From a bacterium (GTDB taxonomy: Bacteria > Bdellovibrionota > FAC87 > UBA2466), in assembly GCA_019750655.1 (NCBI GenBank), contig JAIEOG010000043.1, positions 1 through 9,226 of the forward strand: a DNA stretch of 9,226 bases, in the 5' to 3' direction. The position numbers and the translations under genes are program-made. The notes under the pieces are model-generated. The model worked only from the letters and a program-made list of their open reading frames with translations. It did no database searches and was not told the DNA's origin. Shown in pieces: positions 1-6,672 of the stretch (positions are counted from its first letter, which is position 1; the number at the start of each line of letters is the position of its first letter).

Positions 1-31
1 CCAGCCTCTTTAGCTCAGGCATCAAAGTGTT

Positions 32-2074
32 GTGGGCGCTTCTGGGGTTGGGGCTTTTTTCTTTCTAGTGCTGTGGTGTGCTTTTCCCTCATGGGGGATT
101 AGCGAGAAGGCTCTTCAAGAGCTGAGCGAGCAGCACGACGTCTTTTTGGACCCGATGGTTTTTCCGGAATCTCCTGGAGAACTCGTCTCTCACATCGATC
201 GGTTGCTAAACCGCTCCAGGGCTACTTTAAGAAAGATACTCGCCGTTCCTCTACAAGAGGTTCGTTTCGAGAACACCGTTTCCGCGCTCGATGCGCTTTT
301 GGGAACAGTCTACTCAACTTTGCAGTCCATCGATTACATCCCGGCAGCGCAGAACGACACGCCGCTCGCGGAGGCCGCGCGTGCGCAAAAACGTCGGCTG
401 GGAAAATGGGTGGAAGACGTCTTCCAAAATAAACTGCTTTCGGAACGTGTCGCGCTGGTGCGTCCGCACATCACGCATGGTACGCGGCAGGCCCGCGTTT
501 TGGATTTGATGGAAGCGTACTTCCAGATCCCATCGCCTCACTTGAAAACGACCTTAGATTCTTGGGAACGCAAAGGGCTCTACGCCGGGCTCGAAGAGCT
601 CACGGACACGTTCGTAGAGAACGTCTACCCGAAAGAAAAACTCCTTTTATCGAAGGCGCAGCTGGCGGGAGTCCCCGAAAGCTTATTGGGGGCGTTTCCT
701 ACGAAAGACGACTCCTACGAAATCGATCCCTCCCTCTCCGCACATACCGACGCAGTTCTCAGGTACTGCAGTAGCGAATCTACGCGGCGCTTGGTTTACA
801 CAGCCACTTATCTAGGCGCGAGCGAGGAAAATGAACGGCGCGCAGCTTTCATCACGGCAGCCCGCCGCCGGATCGCGCAGCGCGATGGGTATTCTTCTTG
901 GTTGGAAGTGGCACTCAGCGATGCGGTGCTTACACCCAAGAGTCTAATCTCGCAGCTGAACAAGCTAGCACGGATGACGGAGGCGGGGTTTGCCACGGAG
1001 AAGCGTTGGATGCGCAAGCATCTCAAACGCGAACCTAAGTTGTGGGATGTAAAGTACTGTCGGCAAAAATACATCGAAAGTCTCGGGCTGGATGAAAACT
1101 CAGCGCGAGAATACCTGCCGTTGGACAGAGTCATTGAAAGAAGCTTCCGCTACTTTGGCGAACTATTTGACCTGCGTTTTGAACGCGTGGAAGACGCCGC
1201 CGTTTGGGATCCCAAGGTCCAGATCTGGGCCGTATTGGACAAGCAGACGTCTAAGCCTTTGTTCAAGATGGCTTTAGATCTGTTTCACCGGCCGAACAAG
1301 GAGCCCGGTTTCTTTTGCCACCCCATGGCGGGCAGTTTGCGGCATCAAGGGCTGCATGTGCGCCCCTCCGTCACGGTGCATACCGCGTATCCAGAAACTT
1401 CCGACGGTAGTCCCGTGCTGCTTTCGATCGAGGATCTTTGGTCTTTCTTCCACGAGCTAGGGCATGCGTTGCATATGGGCCTCTCGCAGCAACCTTTCTG
1501 GGTGCTGGGCTTGGACAATGCTCCCGATTTAGCGGAGATGCCTTCGATTTTCTTGGAGCGTCTAGCGTGGGAGCCCGAGGTTTTATCGACGATTGGGAGC
1601 CACTACAAAACGGACGCGCCCATGCCTGCAGAAATGGTTCGCGCTGTGGCGCTGTCTCGGACGGCGATGATCGCGCACTCGCTCCGGGATCGCATTGTCG
1701 ACACAGTTCTGGATGCCCAGATGCATTCCAGCAAGTCGCGCCCCATGCACCGGCTTGAGCGAGAGGTCTATGCGAAATACCTATACCCCTTGCCCAAGGA
1801 AGCCCGCGCGATTGCCTCTTACCAGTTCCTCACGGGCTATGATGGGACCTTCAATGCCTACCTCATTGGAGAAGCCGGCGCGCAACAAATGCTGAGTCAG
1901 CTCCGCAAGGCACCTCGAGGGCTATGGGATACCCTAGAGGGGAAGCGCTTCCGGAAGCGTTTCTTCGAGGCGGGTGGCCGTTGGACCAGCAAGGAGCTCG
2001 TCCAAAGGACGCTTGGAGAGCCGCTCCAGTTCTGCCCGGCGTTGCTTCTTTCCACACTCAATAACCCAGGTTAG
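32..2074 (+). CDS. M3-family zinc oligopeptidase with N-terminal export signal
   Basis: Zinc metallopeptidase of the M3 (thimet oligopeptidase/Dcp) family, which cleaves short peptides. The zinc site is visible: HELGH at residues 474-478 supplies both histidines and the catalytic Glu475, and the third ligand is Glu502 in DLAEMPS, followed by the family-typical LERLAWE. The C-terminal GYD...AYL loop (602-611) and the closing GG....LGEP segment also fit M3. At 680 residues the length is normal, with the mostly helical N-terminal half forming the usual lid. The start is GTG, the only start-type codon between an in-frame TAG at 11-13 and the hydrophobic segment; I see no good ribosome site. Residues 8-22 (AFFFLVLWCAFPSWG) resemble a signal peptide, suggesting a periplasmic or secreted enzyme, whereas many M3 enzymes are cytoplasmic. 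Cys16 is not in a good lipobox because Trp precedes it. Oddity: the loop position equivalent to thimet His600 is Gln598. The family call is sure; export is likely. Confidence 0.94.
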   Translation: MGASGVGAFFFLVLWCAFPSWGISEKALQELSEQHDVFLDPMVFPESPGELVSHIDRLLNRSRATLRKILAVPLQEVRFENTVSALDALLGTVYSTLQSIDYIPAAQNDTPLAEAARAQKRRLGKWVEDVFQNKLLSERVALVRPHITHGTRQARVLDLMEAYFQIPSPHLKTTLDSWERKGLYAGLEELTDTFVENVYPKEKLLLSKAQLAGVPESLLGAFPTKDDSYEIDPSLSAHTDAVLRYCSSESTRRLVYTATYLGASEENERRAAFITAARRRIAQRDGYSSWLEVALSDAVLTPKSLISQLNKLARMTEAGFATEKRWMRKHLKREPKLWDVKYCRQKYIESLGLDENSAREYLPLDRVIERSFRYFGELFDLRFERVEDAAVWDPKVQIWAVLDKQTSKPLFKMALDLFHRPNKEPGFFCHPMAGSLRHQGLHVRPSVTVHTAYPETSDGSPVLLSIEDLWSFFHELGHALHMGLSQQPFWVLGLDNAPDLAEMPSIFLERLAWEPEVLSTIGSHYKTDAPMPAEMVRAVALSRTAMIAHSLRDRIVDTVLDAQMHSSKSRPMHRLEREVYAKYLYPLPKEARAIASYQFLTGYDGTFNAYLIGEAGAQQMLSQLRKAPRGLWDTLEGKRFRKRFFEAGGRWTSKELVQRTLGEPLQFCPALLLSTLNNPG

Positions 2075-2083
2075 ACTCCTGCC

Positions 2084-3517
2084 GTGCTGGAAAGACTGCG
2101 CGACTCCGCTCCGGTTGAATGGAGCTTCTATTTCCTTGGCTGGCTTGGCTTGGCCGCAGCCCTTTTGGCGTCCGTCCATGTGATTTTGCGTAAGCGGGAT
2201 TCGCGTTCCGCGATTTCTTGGATGGGCCTCATCTGGCTCTCGCCGTTCGTCGGCGCTTTTTTGTACCTCACTTTCGGCGTGAACCGCATCCGCACCCGTG
2301 CAAAAGCAATCCGCCCACGTGAGAACCTGCCTCCAAGCCGCGAGACTTTGGGGGCGAATGTATCGACAGAGTCGGCGAGTCTCTTAAGGCTGGGTGACAA
2401 AGTGACGCGTACACAGGCCGTTGGTGGAAATGCCATCCGGCCCCTGTACCTGGGGGAAGAAGCTTACCCCGCGATGCTCGCGGCCATTCAGTCGGCACGT
2501 TATAGTGTCACGCTTGCGACCTATATTTTCGACCACGATGCGGTCGGGATCCGGTTCGCCCAAGCACTGACGGAAGCCGTACAGCGGGGCGTGCAAGTGC
2601 GCGTGCTGATCGATGATGTGGGCGCCCGCTACAGCAAAAAGCCCATGGATCGCATTTTGAAGCGTGGGGGCGTGCGCGTTGCGCGCTTTTTGCCGGTCTT
2701 CAGTTTCCGTTCTTTCTTCTTTCTGAACATGCGCTTGCACCGCAAAATTCTCGTCATCGACGGCATGGTGGCTTTCACGGGCGGGATGAATATCCGCGAG
2801 AACCACGAAGTAAGCCGTGGGCTTGAGAGCTCTGTGCGCGATATCCATTTCGAGATCCGTGGCCCGGTGGTCGAGGGGATCCAGAAAGTTTTCACGGACG
2901 ATTGGGAGTTCACCACAGGGGAGCGCCTCAAGGGCAATACTTGGGTCTCCCCGATGGCGGAGCAGGGCCCCGTTTTAGGCCGTTGTGTGGACGACGGCCC
3001 TGATCTGCACTTGGAAAACACGCGCTGGATCCTACTGGGCGCGATTTCCTCGGCGAAACACCGAATCCGCATCATGACCCCGTATTTTGTTCCCGATGCC
3101 GCTCTAATCACGGCGCTGAATACGGCAGCGTTGCGTGGCATTCGGGTGGAGATCCTTTTGCCGAGCGAGAACAACCTGCCCTGGGTAAAATGGGCGTCTC
3201 GCGCAACACTCTGGCAGGTCGTGGAGCGCGGGTGTGAGGTCTACTCCTCTCCAGCACCTTTCGATCATTCAAAGCTAATGACCATTGATGATAATTGGAC
3301 ACTGCTGGGTTCTGCCAATTGGGACGCTCGGAGCCTTCGGCTAAATTTCGAAATCAATGTCGAAGCCTACGACACCGAATTCACGCGCCTGATGAACCAA
3401 TACATCGACGGCATGATCCGCAAGTCCAATCCAATCCATATGCGCGAGCTGGATAATCGCCCTCTCTGGATGCGGCTCCGCGATGGTTTTGCGCGGTTGT
3501 TCAGTCCCTACCTCTGA
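2084..3517 (+). CDS. cls: Cardiolipin synthase (phospholipase D superfamily)
   Basis: Membrane enzyme that makes cardiolipin by joining phosphatidyl groups. Two N-terminal membrane helices (about residues 13-35 and 43-64) form the PLD-nuclease N-terminal region, with the typical ISWMGLIWLSPFVGAFLYL stretch. Two phospholipase D catalytic motifs follow: H219-x-K221-x4-D226 (HRKILVID) with downstream GGMNIRENH, and H395-x-K397-x4-D402 (HSKLMTID) with downstream GSANWDARS. The C-terminal part (RLNFEINVEAYD, ending RLFSPYL) is also typical, and 477 residues is a normal length. The GTG at 2084 is the only start codon available before the membrane helix: the preceding TAG (2072-2074) is in the same frame, with three codons between. 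The ribosome site is weak, at most AGG at 2068-2070. The 9-nt gap to the peptidase gene suggests one transcript, though no functional link is evident. Confidence 0.95.
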   Translation: MLERLRDSAPVEWSFYFLGWLGLAAALLASVHVILRKRDSRSAISWMGLIWLSPFVGAFLYLTFGVNRIRTRAKAIRPRENLPPSRETLGANVSTESASLLRLGDKVTRTQAVGGNAIRPLYLGEEAYPAMLAAIQSARYSVTLATYIFDHDAVGIRFAQALTEAVQRGVQVRVLIDDVGARYSKKPMDRILKRGGVRVARFLPVFSFRSFFFLNMRLHRKILVIDGMVAFTGGMNIRENHEVSRGLESSVRDIHFEIRGPVVEGIQKVFTDDWEFTTGERLKGNTWVSPMAEQGPVLGRCVDDGPDLHLENTRWILLGAISSAKHRIRIMTPYFVPDAALITALNTAALRGIRVEILLPSENNLPWVKWASRATLWQVVERGCEVYSSPAPFDHSKLMTIDDNWTLLGSANWDARSLRLNFEINVEAYDTEFTRLMNQYIDGMIRKSNPIHMRELDNRPLWMRLRDGFARLFSPYL

Positions 3518-3577
3518 ACACCCGTTAAGAGCTATTTCCCTCTAAAGAAGAGTTTGATTTGCCTTAAATGCTGCGTC

Positions 3578-3583
3578 AGGAGA
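3578..3583 (+). promoter_or_regulatory. Ribosome binding site of the cytochrome lipoprotein gene
   Basis: AGGAGA ends 10 nt before the ATG at 3594. It is a clear Shine-Dalgarno match and fixes this ATG rather than a later Met as the start. The 76-nt gap after cls (3518-3593) must hold any promoter of the cytochrome operon. The only -10-like string I see is TTAAAT at 3564-3569, with a poor -35 partner. Confidence 0.6.
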
Positions 3584-3593
3584 GTTTGGCCCC

Positions 3594-3980
3594 ATGGGTC
3601 GAAACCTTTTAATGGGGATGCTCGCCTTTGTGTTGAGCAGCTGCAATTACCACGAACGTATTGGGCCACCATTGGATCTTGGGACAGAGGGGATCTGGTA
3701 CAAGACCATCTCCGAAGAGATTTTTGGGCCACACTGCGTTCAATGCCACAACGCTGAAAAAGCGAAGGGTGGAGTGGTCATTACCAATGTGCAGGAACTC
3801 ATCGACAATTCTTGGATCGTTCCAGGTGATCCAGACAACAGCCAGCTTTATACCTTAGTGAAAGACGGGGATATGCCGCTCGGGCCGACGAAGGTGCCCG
3901 CAGAACAAGTGGAAATGCTCCGAAAATGGATTGAAAACGGCATGCCAATGACGGCGCCAGCGAAAGGACAAACACCATGA
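3594..3980 (+). CDS. Monoheme cytochrome c lipoprotein (PSCyt1-like)
   Basis: Small c-type cytochrome predicted to be lipid-anchored and to work in the periplasm or at the outer membrane. The signal peptide ends in LSSC, a good lipobox with Cys17 as the lipidated residue. One heme motif CVQCH lies at residues 48-52, preceded by ISEEIFGPH. The surrounding pattern (CxxCH...KGGVVI...ELI...VPGDPDNSQLY, DMP and LRKWIENG) matches the planctomycete-type cytochrome c domain, PSCyt1. Met94 in DGDMPLG is the likely sixth heme ligand. The length, 128 residues, is that of one minimal domain. Start ATG has a strong ribosome site. Its TGA overlaps the next gene's ATG as ATGA, so translation is probably coupled to the YceI gene and then to the heme-barrel gene. 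The role is inferred to be electron transfer; the partner is not proven. Confidence 0.91.
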   Translation: MGRNLLMGMLAFVLSSCNYHERIGPPLDLGTEGIWYKTISEEIFGPHCVQCHNAEKAKGGVVITNVQELIDNSWIVPGDPDNSQLYTLVKDGDMPLGPTKVPAEQVEMLRKWIENGMPMTAPAKGQTP

Positions 3981-4591
3981 AAAACACACTAGCCGCTGCA
4001 GCTCTCCTGATGGGAAGCTCGCTTTTCGCCAATGTCACGCCGGCACAGGCTCTGCCGACTGGCCGTTCAATGGATTTCGCCAAAACGCAGGCGAACGTGG
4101 AATTTTTGGCGGTGGGTAAGCCCAGCATGCTGAAAATTCGTGGTACGGCAAAGCCCGAGGGCGAAACCAAACCGTTGCAAGGGAACCTCACCGTGAAAGA
4201 CGGTGTCGTCACTGGCAAAGCGATTCTCGCGCTCAACACTCTGGATACGGGCATTGCGCTTCGCAACCGCCACATGAAAGAGAAGTACCTCGAGACCGAG
4301 AAGTTCCCCAACGCCGAGTTTACGTTCACGGAACTCAAACTTCCCGACACTTTGAAAAAGGGCGAAGGCGAAGCCAACGCCGTTCCGTTCAAGGGTGTGT
4401 TGAAGATCCACGGCGTGGAAAAGCCCGTCGCTGGCACGGTGGATGTGAAGCTCTCCAAAGACAAAGCCGACATGGGCTTCAAATTCCAAACGCGCATTCC
4501 GGATTTCGCGATCAACACTCCGAGTTTTCTCGGGGTGACGGTTGCTGAAGATGTGGAAGTCACTGTGAAGCTGGAAGGCCCGCTGACATGA
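3977..4591 (+). CDS. YceI-family periplasmic lipocalin-like protein
   Basis: Exported YceI-domain protein. YceI proteins form an extended lipocalin-like beta-barrel that can bind isoprenoid chains such as polyprenyl-pyrophosphate or ubiquinone-like molecules; the physiological role varies. A clear signal peptide covers residues 1-25 (AAAALLMGSSLFANVTPAQA), with cleavage after AQA. The domain fills residues 30-202. Hallmarks are the HMKEKYLETEKFPNAEF block (99-115), where family members carry a charged segment and a phenylalanine-rich strand, and HGVEKPVAGTVDV (145-157). The length of 204 residues is typical. AAAGGA at 3963-3968 is an adequate ribosome site 8 nt before the ATG. The gene overlaps both neighbours by 4 nt. 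Lying between a cytochrome lipoprotein and a heme-containing outer-membrane protein, it may carry a quinone or other isoprenoid cofactor for them; that is inference. Confidence 0.95.
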   Translation: MKNTLAAAALLMGSSLFANVTPAQALPTGRSMDFAKTQANVEFLAVGKPSMLKIRGTAKPEGETKPLQGNLTVKDGVVTGKAILALNTLDTGIALRNRHMKEKYLETEKFPNAEFTFTELKLPDTLKKGEGEANAVPFKGVLKIHGVEKPVAGTVDVKLSKDKADMGFKFQTRIPDFAINTPSFLGVTVAEDVEVTVKLEGPLT

Positions 4592-5655
4592 AAACGGCTC
4601 TAAGGGCGCTGTTTGCAGTCTGCGCCTTGTCTGCCGTCACGGCCCACGCCTTCCCGGAGATGATCCGGCATGGCTATGTGAATTGCACTTCCTGCCATTT
4701 CAGCCCGACGGGTGGTGGCATCCTCACGGCCTATGGGCGCGTGCAAGCCGAAGAAGTCTTAAGCACTTGGTCGAAAGAAGGCGAGGGCGGAGTACTCCAT
4801 GGCCTCGTTGGCGATACGGGCCCGGTGAGTTTCGGCGGCCAGTTCCGCGTTCTACAGATGTGGAAACGGGACGCCTCCTTTACTACTGGGCGTTTTATCT
4901 GGATGCAGAACGATCTTGAAGCAGCAGTGACGGCGGGGCCGGTCACAGTGGTCGCCACGGCAGGCATCCAAGACCGCGCTGACCCGTTCGTGAGCCGGCG
5001 CCACTACGCTCTCTGGCGCACTACCGAGACCTCGCCTTGGACGGTACGTGCAGGCCGGTTCCTCTATGCATATGGTATCAACACGCCCGATCATATTCTC
5101 GCAACCAAACGCGGAATTGGTTTGGGGGAAGATACGGAAACGTACAACGTCGAGTTCTCCTACCTCGCCGAGCACTTCGATATTTTCGCAACGGCGGTAT
5201 TGGGCTTCTTCAATTCTGGCTATGACCGCGGCTTCGCTCTACGCGGTGGTTGGAATCTCAACGACCGCTCTAAAATCGGTGTGAGCTTTTTCGCCGGGGA
5301 TAATGGGGTTCGCACGCGGAAGCTCTATGGTGCCTACGCGATGATCGGATTCACCGAACACTTATTCCTTCTTGCGCAGGCCGATCTGCAAAATGTCGTA
5401 GCGGGTACGGGGTTAGGTCTGGGGCCCGCGGCCTATGCACGCGTCGACTATGAATTCCTCAAAGGCCTGCATGGCTACGCTTCGGGGGAGTATTCTTACC
5501 TCGGCGGCCTAACGGGCTACGCCGCGGGGTTGGGAGTGCAATGGTTTCCAAGGCCGCACTTTGAGCTGCGGCTGCATTACGATCGCCGTGACGATCGCAA
5601 TACCGGCAATGTGCCCGCGCACTACGGCTGGTTGATGGCCCATTACTATATCTAA
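4588..5655 (+). CDS. Exported protein with N-terminal heme c motif fused to a probable outer-membrane beta-barrel
   Basis: Predicted outer-membrane protein with a built-in heme. A signal peptide covers residues 1-21, with cleavage after AHA. It is followed by FPEMIRHGYVNCTSCHFSP, containing one c-type heme motif CTSCH (33-37; nucleotides 4684-4698), then PTGGGILTAYGR. From about residue 78 to the end the protein consists of alternating polar/hydrophobic strands rich in Tyr, Phe, Trp and Gly, with short turns such as RGGWNLNDRSKIGVSFFAGD, as expected of an 8-14 stranded barrel. The C-terminus HYYI is aromatic but ends in Ile rather than the usual Phe. Met25 and His28 are possible distal heme ligands. 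GGAAGG at 4573-4578 lies 9 nt before the ATG, which overlaps the YceI stop codon. One heme plus a barrel in a single chain recalls Cyc2. I cannot name the family, and neither substrate nor direction of electron flow can be read from the sequence. Confidence 0.84.
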   Translation: MKTALRALFAVCALSAVTAHAFPEMIRHGYVNCTSCHFSPTGGGILTAYGRVQAEEVLSTWSKEGEGGVLHGLVGDTGPVSFGGQFRVLQMWKRDASFTTGRFIWMQNDLEAAVTAGPVTVVATAGIQDRADPFVSRRHYALWRTTETSPWTVRAGRFLYAYGINTPDHILATKRGIGLGEDTETYNVEFSYLAEHFDIFATAVLGFFNSGYDRGFALRGGWNLNDRSKIGVSFFAGDNGVRTRKLYGAYAMIGFTEHLFLLAQADLQNVVAGTGLGLGPAAYARVDYEFLKGLHGYASGEYSYLGGLTGYAAGLGVQWFPRPHFELRLHYDRRDDRNTGNVPAHYGWLMAHYYI

Positions 5656-5701
5656 CTGATTGAAAACCTGTAGATAACCGCCCATATGTTGGGGCTGGTT
5701 T

Positions 5702-5732
5702 GGCCTGGGGAATTCTGCTATAGCTCCCCGCC
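5702..5732. repeat. Imperfect inverted repeat upstream of the 5734 gene
   Basis: GGC-ct-GGGGA (5702-5711) pairs with TCCCC-GCC (5725-5732). The loop contains the perfect palindrome GCTATAGC (5717-5724). It lies directly before the preferred GTG start at 5734 and after the heme-barrel operon. No T-run follows, so it is not a classical terminator; an operator or RNA hairpin controlling the next gene is possible. TATAGC at 5719-5724 could also be a -10 element giving an almost leaderless transcript, but no good -35 element sits 16-18 nt upstream. Confidence 0.3.
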
Positions 5733-5733
5733 T

Positions 5734-6672
5734 GTGCGAGCTTTCCCCCTCATTTTAAGTCTCTTCCTCTTGGCCACACGGGCCTACGCCACCCTTGATG
5801 GCTGCAAACTCATGACGATCATCCTCGGTGAGTTGGAGACACGTGCCAACGCTTCAGTGATTCTCGGGCAGCTCAAGCAGCCAGAAAATACGGGCGCCGC
5901 CTTCCATGCCTTTGACCCAGCCCTTTACCAAGACTGGGACTCTACCCTCCGAGAGGAAGGGGAACCCGAATGGTTGGAAGAGTTCGACGACAGTGGCTTC
6001 GTCACGAGTGCACGTGAGCTAGGGGCCAAGTTTTACATCTCTCACTATGTCGATATGGTGGGTTGGGTTGTCTCAAGGGGTGGCCAATTGGAGGTCATTG
6101 CACCTTACCTACCCCCAGGCGATCTCGAAGAGCTTAACCGGGGTTATGATTCAGCGGCTCTCCTGCTCCAGCAGTGGCAGGAGATCCAGGCAGGTCTCGG
6201 CTTTCCCGGAGAGTTCGGGCGTAGAGCGGCTTACGAGCTCCTCGAGACAACGGCATCGGCGGTTTTTCAACGAGGGGTGAGATGGCTAAAACTTCTTCCT
6301 TCGGGAAAGAACTTAGACCCGCTAGATATCATCCGGATGGGGAACGCTCCGGCACTCGATGCTGCTGTGGCAGCACTTTATCTTCACCGCAAGATGCTGA
6401 TGCTCGCCGGAGCGCAAGAGGAAGCGGGTGCGAGTGCCGCCTTAACGGCGCTGGCTGAGTTTCAGCACAAAGAAGCACTGCGCTTTTTACTAATGGCTGT
6501 TCGGGATCAGCAGGACTACACCGCCCGCGTGGGCATTCAGAAGCCTCTCGCCGAATACGACGTCGCATTCCTCTTCGGAGACCACTTTGATAGCCTCGAG
6601 AGAGAAGAACGCATCTGCATCGAGAGAGCTCTAGCGAGCCTTATCCAAGGACTCTTAGAGCCCGAGCCTTAG
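5734..6672 (+). CDS. Unrecognised exported protein
   Basis: I do not recognise this family. The reading frame is open from an ATG at 5686, but GTG at 5734 is preferred. Read from there, the N-terminus is MRAFPLILSLFLLATRAYA, a textbook signal peptide with cleavage after AYA, while the 16 codons before it are Pro/Cys-rich and lack a ribosome site. The mature protein is about 293 residues, acidic and largely helical, with only two cysteines (in TLDGC and RICIERA). It has Leu/Ala-rich helices in the second half (for example PALDAAVAALYLHRKMLML and LTALAEFQHKEALRFLLMAV) and no catalytic motif that I can identify. A role in the periplasm or outside the cell follows from the signal only. It is separated from the cytochrome operon by 78 nt and converges on the phosphoesterase gene, the two stop codons overlapping at 6669-6672. 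Confidence 0.75.
   Translation: MRAFPLILSLFLLATRAYATLDGCKLMTIILGELETRANASVILGQLKQPENTGAAFHAFDPALYQDWDSTLREEGEPEWLEEFDDSGFVTSARELGAKFYISHYVDMVGWVVSRGGQLEVIAPYLPPGDLEELNRGYDSAALLLQQWQEIQAGLGFPGEFGRRAAYELLETTASAVFQRGVRWLKLLPSGKNLDPLDIIRMGNAPALDAAVAALYLHRKMLMLAGAQEEAGASAALTALAEFQHKEALRFLLMAVRDQQDYTARVGIQKPLAEYDVAFLFGDHFDSLEREERICIERALASLIQGLLEPEP
6629..6660. terminator. Imperfect hairpin at convergent gene ends
   Basis: CTCTA (6629-6633), GAG (6636-6638) and CCTT (6639-6642) pair with AAGG (6647-6650), CTC (6652-6654) and TAGAG (6656-6660) around an ATCC loop. This gives 12 base pairs interrupted by one small internal loop and one bulged A. It lies inside the end of the plus-strand gene and begins 8 nt past the stop of the minus-strand phosphoesterase gene, so it could help end that transcript. 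No T-run follows on either strand, so termination is uncertain. Confidence 0.3.

Noticed and set aside
47..79. Lipobox in the M3 peptidase at LVLWC
   Set aside because: Trp at the position before Cys is not accepted in lipoprotein signals; an ordinary signal peptide is more likely.
2384..3174. Overlapping minus-strand frames opposite cardiolipin synthase
   Set aside because: Shadow frames of a gene with two intact catalytic motifs; Arg/Ser-rich translations without recognisable features.
3540..3569. Possible small terminator (CTCT/AGAG then TTTGATTT) or promoter (TCTAAA ... TTAAAT) between cls and the cytochrome gene
   Set aside because: The stem is only 4 bp and the -35 match is 3 of 6; neither exceeds chance.
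3799..4563. Long minus-strand open frame of 254 codons opposite the YceI gene
   Set aside because: It is antisense to a confidently recognised YceI protein, its translation is low-complexity Ser/Ala/Val-rich, and it shows no domain.
5660..5690. Possible sigma-70 promoter TTGAAA ... TATGTT
   Set aside because: The spacer is 19 nt and the -10 matches only 4 of 6; too weak to annotate.
5702..5718. Sigma-54 type promoter (TGGCC ... TGC)
   Set aside because: The spacing between GG and GC is 13 nt instead of the required 10.
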